A program made the position numbers and the translations under genes. Source: M55B118 sp964501715 (lineage in GTDB: Bacteria > Bacillota_I > Bacilli_A > Izemoplasmatales > Izemoplasmataceae). Taken from it: DNA of 64,000 bases. Location of the stretch: NCBI GenBank assembly GCA_964501715.1, contig CAZCTR010000005.1:1-64000 (forward strand), read 5' to 3'. The notes beneath the pieces are model-generated. The model saw only the letters and a list, made by a program, of their open reading frames with translations. It did not search any database and was not told where the DNA came from. Shown piece after piece: positions 42,517-51,499 of the stretch (positions within the stretch are counted from its first letter, which is position 1; each line of letters begins with the position of its first letter).

Positions 42517-44190
42517 ATGGAAAATCAAGATCTTAAGATCGCGCAGCAAGCAAAAATGAAGGACATCGGTGATATCGCGAAGCGGCTAGGACTTTCAGAA
42601 CAGGATATCGAACGGTATGGAAATCACAAAGCGAAAATCAAGCTCGAAGCCGGAGATCGCCTCGGCAAAGGAAAAGACGGTAAAGTCATCCTGGTGACCG
42701 CAACCAACCCAACTCCGGCAGGAGAAGGCAAGTCCACCACGACCGTAGGTCTCGGACAAGCCTTCAACAAAATGGGCAAAGATGCTATCATAGCTTTACG
42801 TGAACCGTCCTTCGGCCCTGTCATGGGTGTGAAAGGCGGCGCAGCCGGCGGAGGCAAGGCACAAGTCGTCCCCATGGAAGACATCAACCTGCATTTCACG
42901 GGAGACATCCATGCAATCACCACAGCGACCAACGCGGTGAGCGCGATGATCGACAACCATCTCCACCAGGGCAACGATTTGAACATCGACCCCCGCAGAA
43001 TCACATGGAAACGCGCGCTTGATATGAATGACCGTGCCTTGAGGAATGTGACTGTGGGCCTAGGAGGTGTTGGAAACTCGATTCCCAGGGAGGATGGGTT
43101 CAACATAAGTGTCGCCTCTGAGATCATGGCTGTGCTGTGTCTCGCCAAGGACATCCATGACCTCAAGGAACGCGTGAAACGCATAGTGGTCGGGTATACT
43201 TACGACCGCAAAGTCGTGACTCTGGGAGAACTTGGTGCCGCCGGTGCGGTCACGCTTATCTTGAGAGATGCCATCAAACCGAATCTCGTGCAAACCTTGG
43301 AAAACACCCCGGCGCTTGTACATGGCGGACCTTTTGCGAACATCGCTCATGGAACGAATAGCGTCATCGCGACAAATATGGCACGGAAACTTTCGGAGTA
43401 CGTCATCACCGAAGCTGGTTTTGGTGCAGACCTTGGCGCCGAGAAATTCTTGAATATAAAAAGCAAGACTGCAGGGTTTGATCCGAGCGCAGTCGTCATC
43501 GTCACGACAGTGAGGGCCCTCAAGATGCATGGCGGCGTGAAGAAAGACGCGCTCAAAGAAGAGAACACTGAAGCCCTCAGGAAAGGCATCGAGAATCTCG
43601 AGAAGCATATTGAATCCATTCAGGAGTTCAACGTGCCTTATGTGGTTGCGGTGAATCACTTCATCCACGATACGGACGAAGAAATCAAGACCCTGACCGG
43701 TTGGCTCAGCGAGTTCAACCACCCTCATGCCATCTCAAGAGTATGGGAACAAGGCGGTGAAGGCGGTGTAGACCTCGCAAAAGTCGTTCTCGACGAAGTG
43801 GACAACAACACCAAGACCTTTAAACGCCTTTATGACCACAACATGCCTATCAAGGACAAGATCCGCACCATCGCCCAAAAAATCTATGGGGCAAAGGATG
43901 TCACATTCACCAAAAAAGCGAGCAACCAAATACGGAAATACGAGAAACAAGGTTGGGACAATCTGCCGATCTGCATGGCCAAGACCCAGATGTCGCTTTC
44001 TGACGATCCCAAGGTCTATGGACGCCCTAAAGACTTCACAATCACCATCCGTGAGATCACCCCGTCCATAGGTGCGGGCTTCCTCGTCGCACTGACAGGC
44101 TCTATGATGACCATGCCCGGACTTCCTAAACGACCAGCCGCCATGGATATGGACATTGATGAGAAAGGCAATGCCCAAGGCCTTTTCTAA
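42517..44190 (+). CDS. fhs: formate-tetrahydrofolate ligase
   Basis: ATP-dependent synthesis of 10-formyl-THF from formate. 557 residues from the ATG at 42517 (GGAGG six bases upstream). Seen: TPAGEGKSTTTVGLGQ (P-loop), FGPVMGVKGGAAGGG, the DIHAITTATNAVSAMIDNHL region, and VVTTVRALKMHGG. The frame is open further upstream across the promoter and is not coding there. Works with FolD, GlyA and the cyclo-ligase, all encoded in this window. Confidence 0.97.
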   Translation: MENQDLKIAQQAKMKDIGDIAKRLGLSEQDIERYGNHKAKIKLEAGDRLGKGKDGKVILVTATNPTPAGEGKSTTTVGLGQAFNKMGKDAIIALREPSFGPVMGVKGGAAGGGKAQVVPMEDINLHFTGDIHAITTATNAVSAMIDNHLHQGNDLNIDPRRITWKRALDMNDRALRNVTVGLGGVGNSIPREDGFNISVASEIMAVLCLAKDIHDLKERVKRIVVGYTYDRKVVTLGELGAAGAVTLILRDAIKPNLVQTLENTPALVHGGPFANIAHGTNSVIATNMARKLSEYVITEAGFGADLGAEKFLNIKSKTAGFDPSAVVIVTTVRALKMHGGVKKDALKEENTEALRKGIENLEKHIESIQEFNVPYVVAVNHFIHDTDEEIKTLTGWLSEFNHPHAISRVWEQGGEGGVDLAKVVLDEVDNNTKTFKRLYDHNMPIKDKIRTIAQKIYGAKDVTFTKKASNQIRKYEKQGWDNLPICMAKTQMSLSDDPKVYGRPKDFTITIREITPSIGAGFLVALTGSMMTMPGLPKRPAAMDMDIDEKGNAQGLF

Positions 44191-44215
44191 CTGACTCATA
44201 ATAAGGAGAATGACC

Positions 44216-45715
44216 ATGAATGATTTTGACAGCTTCAAAGAATTTCAAAAAAAACAGAAGGCGTATCAATACGCGCTTAGCATCGCAAGCTGGGATGCGA
44301 ACACGGAAGCACCGAAAGACAGTATGAACTACCGGTCTGAAATGCTCGGTATCCTGAGCGGCGAACATTTTTCCCTCATGACCGATAAAACATATCAAGA
44401 CACCATCAATGCGCTCATAGAAGACAAAGAATCCCTCAGTGACACACAAAAGAGGGAAATAGAAAAAGCCAAGAAGAGTCTCGACAAGATTGTCAAGATT
44501 CCCAAAAAGGACTACATCGAATTTTCGAAACTCGTCAACAAATCACAAAAAGTCTGGGAGGAAGCCAAAGAGGATTCCGATTTTTCGATCTTCAAACCTT
44601 ATCTTGAAAAGATCATCGCCATGCGGAAAAAAATGGTCGGGTTCCGAAACACGGACAATTCCCATCCTTACGACATCCTCCTCGATGATTTCGAAGAGGG
44701 CATGACCATGGAAAAATACGACACCTTCTTTCAGACCGTAAAAGATGAGTTGGTCCCTTTTGTCAAGGAAGTTCTTGCAAAGAAGGAAGAAGGCGCGCCC
44801 GCGTTCGTATCCAAGACATATGCCAAGGAGGACCAGAAGGCATTCGTAGAATATCTGCTGGACGTGTTCGATTTCAACAAGGACAGAGGTGTCCTGAAAG
44901 AAAGCGTACACCCTTTCACGTGGAACACACATTCTAAAGACGTACGATTCACCACCCACTATGTGGAAAACTACCTTTTCTCCTCCATTTTCGCAGCAAT
45001 CCACGAACTCGGACATGCGACGTATGAACAGCAGGTTGATGACATGTTCGACATGACCAACTTGAAAAGCGGCGCCTCCATGGGCATCCATGAATCGCAG
45101 TCGCGCTTCTATGAGAACATGATTGGCCGCAGCAAGGCTTTTTGGAATGTGCATCTGCCCAAACTGAAATCCATGTTTCCCACCCAGCTCAAAAAAGTCG
45201 AACTCGATGAGTTTTATGAGGCCATCAACAGAGTCGAGGAATCTTTCATCAGAGTCGAGGCCGATGAACTCACCTATCCGCTTCATATCCTCATACGCTA
45301 CGAGATTGAACGGATGATCTTCAACGACGAGGTGGATGTGGACAAGTTGCCTGAAGTCTGGAATGACAAGATTAAGAAATATCTCAATCTCGATGTTGAG
45401 AAGGATAGTGAAGGCATTCTTCAGGATGTCCACTGGAGTGCGGGCATGTTCGGTTATTTCCCGACTTACGCCTTGGGAAGTGCGTATGCCGCACAAATCT
45501 ACTACACCCTTATTGAGGATATAGATTTCTATGCGCTCATCGAGGAAAACCGCATCGACAAAATCAACAAATGGCTCCGCAACAAGATCCATTGTTACGG
45601 TTCGAGCCTGAAACCGAAAGAAATCATGGAAAAGGTCACAGGCGAGCCATTCAACCCGAAATATTATGTGCGGTTTCTCAAGGAAAAGTACAGTAATCTT
45701 TATCTGAACGATTGA
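44216..45715 (+). CDS. M32 family metallocarboxypeptidase
   Basis: Carboxypeptidase Taq-type zinc enzyme of 499 residues, almost entirely helical. Seen: zinc motif HELGH in AIHELGHATYEQQ, ASMGIHESQSRFYENMIGRS (third ligand region) and YPLHILIRYEIERMIF, plus the C-terminal GSAYAAQIYY. It removes C-terminal residues from peptides in the cytosol. The ATG at 44216 is favoured, with AAGGAG seven bases upstream; an ATG two codons earlier touches that site. It lies 25 bases after fhs and is probably in its operon. Confidence 0.94.
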   Translation: MNDFDSFKEFQKKQKAYQYALSIASWDANTEAPKDSMNYRSEMLGILSGEHFSLMTDKTYQDTINALIEDKESLSDTQKREIEKAKKSLDKIVKIPKKDYIEFSKLVNKSQKVWEEAKEDSDFSIFKPYLEKIIAMRKKMVGFRNTDNSHPYDILLDDFEEGMTMEKYDTFFQTVKDELVPFVKEVLAKKEEGAPAFVSKTYAKEDQKAFVEYLLDVFDFNKDRGVLKESVHPFTWNTHSKDVRFTTHYVENYLFSSIFAAIHELGHATYEQQVDDMFDMTNLKSGASMGIHESQSRFYENMIGRSKAFWNVHLPKLKSMFPTQLKKVELDEFYEAINRVEESFIRVEADELTYPLHILIRYEIERMIFNDEVDVDKLPEVWNDKIKKYLNLDVEKDSEGILQDVHWSAGMFGYFPTYALGSAYAAQIYYTLIEDIDFYALIEENRIDKINKWLRNKIHCYGSSLKPKEIMEKVTGEPFNPKYYVRFLKEKYSNLYLND

Positions 45716-45729
45716 CAAAGGAGGAAAGC

Positions 45730-46257
45730 ATGATAGAGAATTATCATCAAACCTATTACAAACACAGTGAGAAATTTTTGAAACAGCTCCCTAAAGGCGT
45801 TTTCCTGACTGCCAAGGATAAGACAGGAAGAGTCAACACCATGACTGTCGCATGGGGACATATCGGCGTGATATGGGGACGGCCTGCCTTCATCGCTTAC
45901 GTGCGGTATTCCAGATTCACCTACGACGTGCTTTTAGGAGCGACGGATTACACTGTCAACGTGCCTGCGTATGGAACATTGAGCAAAGCCCTCGGCATCG
46001 CTGGGACGAAATCCGGCAGGGACATGGACAAGTTCGAAACCGCTGGGCTGACACTCAAACCGGCACGGAAAGTGAACACGCCCGTCATCGCGGAGTGTGA
46101 ACTTCAATACGAATGCAAGATGATCTACAGGCAGACACAGGAACCGGCGTTGATCAATGAAGCCATCACCCATAGGTATTACCCCGACCACGACACTCAC
46201 GTCATGTTTTTCGGGGAAATAGTGGATTCTTATCTCACGGAAGGAGAGGATGCGTAA
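45730..46257 (+). CDS. flavin reductase domain protein
   Basis: FMN-binding split-barrel protein of the flavin-reductase-like family, 175 residues. Seen: LPKGVFLTAKDKTGRVNTMTVAWGH, the WGRPAFIAYVRYSRFTYD stretch and DYTVNVPAYG, all typical of the FMN-binding face. Substrate not predictable. The ATG at 45730 is set by GGAGGAAAGC. It lies between the M32 carboxypeptidase gene and folD, with short gaps, likely one transcript. Confidence 0.85.
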   Translation: MIENYHQTYYKHSEKFLKQLPKGVFLTAKDKTGRVNTMTVAWGHIGVIWGRPAFIAYVRYSRFTYDVLLGATDYTVNVPAYGTLSKALGIAGTKSGRDMDKFETAGLTLKPARKVNTPVIAECELQYECKMIYRQTQEPALINEAITHRYYPDHDTHVMFFGEIVDSYLTEGEDA

Positions 46258-47112
46258 ATGAATAACATCATTGATGGAAAAGCCCTGTCGAAATCCATCA
46301 GGGCGGATGTCAAGAAGCAAGTGGAGACTTTGAGTGAAAAATACGGGAAATCGCCCCATTTGGTCGTCGTGCTTGTAGGGGAAAACCCTGCGAGCGAGAC
46401 TTATGTCCGCATGAAACATAAAGCTTGCGAGAAGGCGGGGATTAGAAGTACCGCCATCAACAAGGACGATTCCGTCAGCGAAGAGGCGTTGCTAGACCTC
46501 ATCAGGCAGCTCAATGATGACGATGATGTCCACGGCATACTGGTTCAGCTTCCGCTTCCGGACCACATTGACGCCAACAAAGTGATCAACACCATTGAAT
46601 ACAAGAAGGATGTCGACGGCTTCCATCCGATGAACATCGCCGCCTTGCAAATAGGGACAGAAGGCATTGTCTCGGCCACACCCAAAGGCATCATGACCCT
46701 TCTGCAACACACCGGCATTGATCTCGAAGGGAAAAACGCTGTCATCATCGGACGCAGCAACATCGTCGGGAAACCCGTCGCGCAACTGCTCCTCAGCAAG
46801 AACGCGACAGTGACCGTCACGCATTCGCGCACCCGGAACCTGAAAGGGCACGCTGCGAACGCCGATGTGCTCATCGCGGCTGTAGGAAGACCCAAGATGG
46901 TCACTGCCGACATGGTCAAGGAAGGGGCGACCGTCATCGATGTCGGTGTCAACCGAGTTGAAGGCAAACTCATCGGGGATGTGGATTACGAAAACGTCAA
47001 AGACAAAGCGGCCCATATCACCCCTGTTCCTGGTGGTGTCGGACCGATGACCATCGCCAGTCTGCTTGAAAACACCCTAGAATGCTTTGAAACGCTCGAA
47101 AAAGACAAGTAG
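46258..47112 (+). CDS. folD: bifunctional methylene-THF dehydrogenase/cyclohydrolase
   Basis: Interconverts 5,10-methylene-, methenyl- and 10-formyl-THF. 284 residues. Seen: VGENPASETYVRMKHKACEK (catalytic Lys region), GILVQLPLPDHI, PKGIMTLL, and the dinucleotide-binding IGRSNIVGKPVAQLLL, then PVPGGVGPMTIASLL. It follows the flavin reductase gene with one base between stop and start. A 22-base hairpin follows it. It links fhs to glyA. Confidence 0.97.
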   Translation: MNNIIDGKALSKSIRADVKKQVETLSEKYGKSPHLVVVLVGENPASETYVRMKHKACEKAGIRSTAINKDDSVSEEALLDLIRQLNDDDDVHGILVQLPLPDHIDANKVINTIEYKKDVDGFHPMNIAALQIGTEGIVSATPKGIMTLLQHTGIDLEGKNAVIIGRSNIVGKPVAQLLLSKNATVTVTHSRTRNLKGHAANADVLIAAVGRPKMVTADMVKEGATVIDVGVNRVEGKLIGDVDYENVKDKAAHITPVPGGVGPMTIASLLENTLECFETLEKDK

Positions 47113-47122
47113 GAAACTAGGA

Positions 47123-47144
47123 AAGGCGGAATGCATTCCGCCTT
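47123..47144 (+). terminator. perfect hairpin after folD
   Basis: A perfect 22-base inverted repeat, arms AAGGCGGAATG and CATTCCGCCTT, followed by CTCTCATCATTTTG. The T-tract is poor, so it may be a weak terminator or mRNA-stabilising hairpin. Confidence 0.7.
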
Positions 47145-47177
47145 CTCTCATCATTTTGCAGGAATAAAGGTGGTAAC

Positions 47178-47855
47178 ATGCGATTTCTGAAAGCGGTCAT
47201 GTGGATCGCATTCCCCATTTTCATCATTGCCCTCGCAGCCTCGATGCTGACAACGAAACCTTACATGCGCATATCTGATGGCCTGTATGAATCGCATGCT
47301 TCGATCGAATACGATCATGAATATGTGGCGGATCAACTGATGGATTATTTGAATTATCGCCGTGACGATTTGTTGTTCGGACCGGATGAAGATACCGAAG
47401 GACCTGTCATGAGGGACATAGAGATACGTCATATGGAAGACGTCAAAGAGGTCTACACGATGGTGCGGATCTCGGGACTTTTCGCTTTCATTCTTTTCAT
47501 GGCCTCGGCCTTTTTGCTCTATAGACAGTCCATCCGCACCTTGTATTACGCCTTGCGCGATCTCTACATCCTCCCTTCATTCATCATCTTGTTCCTCGGA
47601 GGATGGTTCATCATTGATTTCCCCATGGTCTTCACATTGTTCCATGAAATCTTTTTTTCCAATGATGACTGGATTTTGCGAAGCGACGATGTCCTCATTC
47701 AGCTACTGCCTCAGAATTTCTGGCTTGTTAGCGGCGCGCTCATCCTCTTGATACTAGGCATATCATTGGTCTTGGTCAGGGGCTTAAACAACAAAATCAT
47801 CAAACCCAAATTGAATCAGGAGGTTCATGATGGAGGCAATCAAGAAACAGGATAA
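47178..47855 (+). CDS. Lit-like integral membrane protein (DUF1461/TIGR01906)
   Basis: 225 residues with four membrane helices: a signal-like first helix (about residues 5-25), then about 96-112, 130-150 and 182-202. The extracytoplasmic motif FHEIFFSNDDWILRS followed by VLIQLLPQNFW matches the conserved signature of the DUF1461/Lit family. Lit proteins in Gram-positives move an acyl chain within lipoproteins to make the lyso form; whether this one does is inference. A lipoprotein YidC is encoded at 30.7 kb. The gene overlaps the glyA start. Confidence 0.8.
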   Translation: MRFLKAVMWIAFPIFIIALAASMLTTKPYMRISDGLYESHASIEYDHEYVADQLMDYLNYRRDDLLFGPDEDTEGPVMRDIEIRHMEDVKEVYTMVRISGLFAFILFMASAFLLYRQSIRTLYYALRDLYILPSFIILFLGGWFIIDFPMVFTLFHEIFFSNDDWILRSDDVLIQLLPQNFWLVSGALILLILGISLVLVRGLNNKIIKPKLNQEVHDGGNQETG

Positions 47856-48936
47856 AGAACTCTATGAAGCCATTCATTCAGAACAAGAACGTCAGGAAGG
47901 TCACCTCGAACTGATTGCGAGCGAAAATTTCGTGTCGGATGCCGTCCTTGAGGTCGATGGTAGCATCCTTACCAACAAATACGCGGAAGGATACCCCAAG
48001 AAACGCTATTATGGCGGCTGTGAGCATGTGGATACGGTGGAGACACTTGCCCGTAACAGGGCCAAAGAGCTCTTCAATGTCAAATATGCGAACGTGCAGC
48101 CCCATTCCGGGTCCACCGCGAACATGGCGGCTTATCGTTCGCTGCTTGAAAACGGCGACGTCGTCCTGGGGATGAGCCTGGATCATGGGGGGCATCTAAC
48201 CCACGGGCATCCTATGAATTTCAGCGGCATCGACTATACTTTTCACAGCTACGGCGTGGATAGTGAAAGTGAAACCATCGACTATGAAGCGCTTTTGAAA
48301 CAGGCCAGGTCATTGAAACCCAAACTGATTGTCGCCGGTGCGAGTGCATACCCTCGCGCTATCGATTTCAAGAAATTCAGGGAGATTGCCGACGATGTTG
48401 GAAGCTATCTGATGGTAGACATGGCCCATATCGCCGGATTGGTGGCGAGTGGTCACCACATGAATCCCTGTGAATATGCCGATGTGGTCACCTCCACCAC
48501 GCACAAGACGTTGAGAGGCCCCAGGGGCGGCCTCATCCTCACGAATGACAAAGCGTTGTACAAGAAGATCAACAAGACGATCTTTCCAGGCATACAAGGN
48601 NNNNNNNNNNNNNNNNNNNNNNNNNNNNNNNNNNNNNNNNNNNNNNNNNNNNNNNNNNNNNNNNNNNNNNNNNNNNNNNNNNNNNNNNNNNNNNNNNNNG
48701 TGCACATCACCTGCAATAAGAACACGGTGCCGAACGATCCCGAGAAACCCTTCATCACCAGCGGCATACGTCTCGGCACACCGGCGCTCACTACAAGGGG
48801 GTTCGATGAGGCTGCGATGCGAGAAGTGGCCCAACTGATTTATGACACCTTGATGAATCCTGATAACGGGTCCGTTCTTGATGATGTGCGGAGTAAAGTC
48901 AAAAGACTTACCGAGACCTTCCCGCTCTACCGATAG
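47830..48936 (+). CDS. glyA: serine hydroxymethyltransferase (interrupted by assembly gap)
   Basis: PLP enzyme converting serine and THF to glycine and methylene-THF. The start ATG at 47830 follows AGGAGG by six bases. Seen: LIASENFVSDAVLEV, NKYAEGYPKKRYYGGCEHVD, and PLP-lysine in TTHKTLRGPRGG. A run of N (48600-48699) replaces the middle-to-C-terminal part. The retained ends (FPGIQ before, VHITCNKNTVPNDP after) should be about 85 residues apart by family alignment, but only about 34 fit. The gap is therefore a placeholder and roughly 150 further bases are missing. The frame is preserved only by chance. Confidence 0.93.
   Translation: MEAIKKQDKELYEAIHSEQERQEGHLELIASENFVSDAVLEVDGSILTNKYAEGYPKKRYYGGCEHVDTVETLARNRAKELFNVKYANVQPHSGSTANMAAYRSLLENGDVVLGMSLDHGGHLTHGHPMNFSGIDYTFHSYGVDSESETIDYEALLKQARSLKPKLIVAGASAYPRAIDFKKFREIADDVGSYLMVDMAHIAGLVASGHHMNPCEYADVVTSTTHKTLRGPRGGLILTNDKALYKKINKTIFPGIQXXXXXXXXXXXXXXXXXXXXXXXXXXXXXXXXXXVHITCNKNTVPNDPEKPFITSGIRLGTPALTTRGFDEAAMREVAQLIYDTLMNPDNGSVLDDVRSKVKRLTETFPLYR
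48600..48699. other. assembly gap (100 N) inside glyA
   Basis: Exactly 100 N, the usual size of an unknown-length scaffold gap. The window is a scaffold, not a closed sequence, at this point. Confidence 0.98.
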
Positions 48937-48940
48937 ACCA

Positions 48941-48962
48941 GGCGACTTAACGTCGCCTTTTT
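48941..48962 (+). terminator. terminator after glyA
   Basis: Stem GGCGAC/GTCGCC (48941-48946, 48952-48957) followed by five T. Confidence 0.85.
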
Positions 48963-48964
48963 CA

Positions 48965-49023
48965 TGCATTAATACGCTTACATGCATTTTTTCTTGAACT
49001 ACAAGACCTTACCCCACTATAAT
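48965..49023 (+). promoter_or_regulatory. glnA promoter with upstream dyad
   Basis: TTGAAC (48994-48999), 18-base spacer, TATAAT (49018-49023). Just upstream is ATGCATTAA...TTACATGCAT (48964-48988), an imperfect dyad that also contains a cre-like ATGTAAGCGTATTAA on the minus strand (48983-48969). It could bind a nitrogen or carbon regulator; not identifiable from sequence. Confidence 0.65.
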
Positions 49024-49056
49024 AAATGTATGTAAGCAAAAGTGAGGGATGATTGC

Positions 49057-50397
49057 ATGACACTAATGACGAAAAAAGAGATTCTTGAAGAAGCAAAGGA
49101 CAAGGAAGTCAAGTATGTAAGGCTCTGCTTCACAGACATCCATGGCATCATAAAGAATGTGGAGATTCCCGTGGATGGCCTTCCGGACGCACTTGACAAC
49201 AAAACCATGTTCGACGGGTCGTCCGTGGACGGTTTTTCCAGGATCGACGAGACCGACATGTACCTCTATCCTGATTTGCACACCTGGCTCGTACTACCTT
49301 GGGAGAACACATCCTACGGCAATGTCGCACGGTTGATCTGCGACGTCCATCTTCCCGATGGCACCCCGTTCATCGGGGACTCCAGAGTGAGACTCAAACA
49401 GAACCTTGAATATATGGAATCCATGGGGTTCAAGAAGATGAAAGTGGGCATAGAACCTGAATTCTTCCTCTTTCAACGGGATGACCACGGTGAAGTGACA
49501 CTGGCCTTCAACGACCGTGGCGGCTATTTCGATTTGGGACCCGTGGATGCCGGGGAGGATTGCCGCAGGGATATTGTGCTTGAATTGCAGAAACTGGGGT
49601 TCACCATGGAGGCGTCCCATCATGAGGTCTCGCCTTCCCAGCATGAAATCAACTTTGAGTTCAATGACGCCTTGGAGGCCGCCGACAAGCTACAGACTTT
49701 CAAGCTTGTCGTACGCAACGTGGCCAAGAGACATAATCTACACGCGACCTTCATGCCCAAACCCATCGAAGGGGTCAACGGATCGGGGATGCATACAAAT
49801 TGCTCGTTGGCCGATGAGAACGACAACAACGTCTTTTACGACCCCGATGGAGAGAATGGACTCAGCAAAACCGCAAGACAATGGATCGGCGGCATCATGA
49901 CCCACGCGAGAGGATTCACCGCTGTCACCAACCCAATCGTGAACTCTTATAAACGGCTCATACCCGGATTCGAGGCTCCGACTTACATATCATGGAGCGA
50001 CAACAACCGATCGGTCATGATCCGTGTACCGAACGTGAAAGGGAAGAAGACAAGGACCGAAATCCGCAGTGTCGACCCCGCAGCAAACCCTTACCTCGCT
50101 TTTTCCGTGATTCTCAGAAGCGGATTGGACGGGATTGAGAAGAATCTTGACGGTGTCAGTCCGGTCCGGATGAATCTTTATGCGATGAGTCGCGAAGCGC
50201 GCGAGGAGATGGGCATCAAGAACCTTCCCGGAAATCTCAAGGATGCGCTCAAGGAACTTCGCAAGGACGAAGTGGTTAAAGAAGCTTTGGGATCGCACAT
50301 ATATGACCGTTTCGTGAATGCCAAGTTCGCCGAATGGGATGATTATAAAGCCAGTGTCTCACAATGGGAGCGCGACCAATATTTGAAGATGTTTTAA
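49057..50397 (+). CDS. glnA: glutamine synthetase type I
   Basis: Makes glutamine from glutamate, ammonia and ATP. 446 residues, GSI-alpha length. Seen: VKYVRLCFTDIHGIIKNVE, FDGSSVDGF, IEPEFFLF, NGSGMHTNCSL (ATP/metal site), and the RTEIRSVDPAANPYLAFSVI region. The start ATG at 49057 is chosen because GAGGG precedes it; a GTG five codons earlier overlaps that site. Monocistronic with its own promoter, dyad and strong terminator. No glnR gene is adjacent, unlike Bacillus. Confidence 0.97.
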   Translation: MTLMTKKEILEEAKDKEVKYVRLCFTDIHGIIKNVEIPVDGLPDALDNKTMFDGSSVDGFSRIDETDMYLYPDLHTWLVLPWENTSYGNVARLICDVHLPDGTPFIGDSRVRLKQNLEYMESMGFKKMKVGIEPEFFLFQRDDHGEVTLAFNDRGGYFDLGPVDAGEDCRRDIVLELQKLGFTMEASHHEVSPSQHEINFEFNDALEAADKLQTFKLVVRNVAKRHNLHATFMPKPIEGVNGSGMHTNCSLADENDNNVFYDPDGENGLSKTARQWIGGIMTHARGFTAVTNPIVNSYKRLIPGFEAPTYISWSDNNRSVMIRVPNVKGKKTRTEIRSVDPAANPYLAFSVILRSGLDGIEKNLDGVSPVRMNLYAMSREAREEMGIKNLPGNLKDALKELRKDEVVKEALGSHIYDRFVNAKFAEWDDYKASVSQWERDQYLKMF

Positions 50398-50412
50398 GTT
50401 ATCACAACTAAA

Positions 50413-50454
50413 GAAGCCGCGAGAAATCAGGGAAGATTTCTCGCGGCTTCTTTT
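50413..50454 (+). terminator. terminator after glnA
   Basis: Sixteen-base perfect stem (50413-50428 with 50435-50450) and six-base loop, followed by TTTTATC. Confidence 0.93.
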
Positions 50455-50519
50455 ATCAATGAGCATGGTGCAAAAGAGGTACGTTCCTCACGCCTGACGA
50501 AATAGGAACGCCCGTTCTG

Positions 50520-51398
50520 TCAATGCCTCTTTGTCTCCTTGATCAAGGTTTTGATCTGGTCTTCGTTGAAGTCATAGGTGGTCTTGCAGAAATGGCACAC
50601 AGTCTCGATATGACCGTCCTCTTCAAGAAGTTTCTGAAGTTCTTCTTCCCCCAGGGAGATAAGGCCGCGCTCAAAGCGGTCCCTGTTACAATCGCAACTG
50701 TACTGTACCGGCATGGTATGCAGGATTCTATGGTCTCCCTCGGTGATGGTATCGATGATCTCCTCGGGTGTGCTGCCCGCTTCAAACATCTCGGAGACAC
50801 TTGGAATCTCCTTGATTCTTTGCTCGATTCTCGCGAGGGTCTCCTCCGGGCATCCCGGCATTCTTTGAAGAATGAACCCGCCTGCGTGTTCGACCGTGTT
50901 ATCTGGGTTGACTTTCACACCGAGTGCCACCACGGAGGGTATCTGCTCGCTCGCAGTGAAATAATAGGCAAGGTCTTCGGCTATTTCTCCGCTTTGGATC
51001 TCCACGCCGCTTGTGAAGGTGTCTCTGACACGGATGTCCTTTGTGATGCTTAGACGACCTTGTCCCACCGCTTGGGCGACATTCAGTTTGCCTGTGTCGT
51101 TGTACTGCAAAAACACTTGCGGATTACCCACGTAGCCACGGACATTCCCCTTCGCATCTGTGGTTGCGACCATGCCCTCTAGAGGGCCGTCCGCCTGCAG
51201 TCGCAAGGTCAGCTTGTCCCCTTCGTTGTACATCGCGCCCATGATGACACTTCCTGTAAGAAACCTTCCGAGTGCCGCCGTGGCAGTAGGCCACAGGCCA
51301 TGGGACTTTTGTGCTTCATAGACTGTTTGTGTCGTGTTCACGGCATATATTCTAACCTTGCCGTCATAGGCATATGCTTTCGCCATATAATCATTCAT
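50520..51398 (-). CDS. hslO: 33 kDa redox-activated chaperone Hsp33
   Basis: Zinc-holding chaperone switched on by oxidation. 292 residues from the ATG at 51398 (GGTGAT upstream). Seen: the N-terminal domain (VRIYAVNTTQTVYEAQ, LGRFLTGSVIMGAMYNEGD) and the C-terminal zinc/redox switch CDCN and CHFC. TATAAT at 51420-51415 with TTTGGA (51443-51438) upstream supports a promoter. It is read against its neighbours and diverges from dusB, with which it is co-oriented in some Bacillota. Confidence 0.94.
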   Translation of the reverse strand: MNDYMAKAYAYDGKVRIYAVNTTQTVYEAQKSHGLWPTATAALGRFLTGSVIMGAMYNEGDKLTLRLQADGPLEGMVATTDAKGNVRGYVGNPQVFLQYNDTGKLNVAQAVGQGRLSITKDIRVRDTFTSGVEIQSGEIAEDLAYYFTASEQIPSVVALGVKVNPDNTVEHAGGFILQRMPGCPEETLARIEQRIKEIPSVSEMFEAGSTPEEIIDTITEGDHRILHTMPVQYSCDCNRDRFERGLISLGEEELQKLLEEDGHIETVCHFCKTTYDFNEDQIKTLIKETKRH

Positions 51399-51499
51399 CA
51401 TTATCACCGACGTCATTATAGCACGCCTGCTGAAAAATCCAAAGCGTTGCAAATTCAAAGGTTTTATGGCACAATAGCGGTGTTCAAAGGAGGCATTGC

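Noticed and set aside
44912..44927. Third parS-like sequence CCTTTCACGTGGAACA
   Set aside because: Only 13 of 16 matches and the palindrome is broken; it is 15 kb from oriC but explained as ordinary coding sequence.
44543..45718. Long open frame antisense to the M32 carboxypeptidase
   Set aside because: No family motif, no ribosome site, and fully opposite a gene with clear HELGH zinc motif; a shadow of codon bias.
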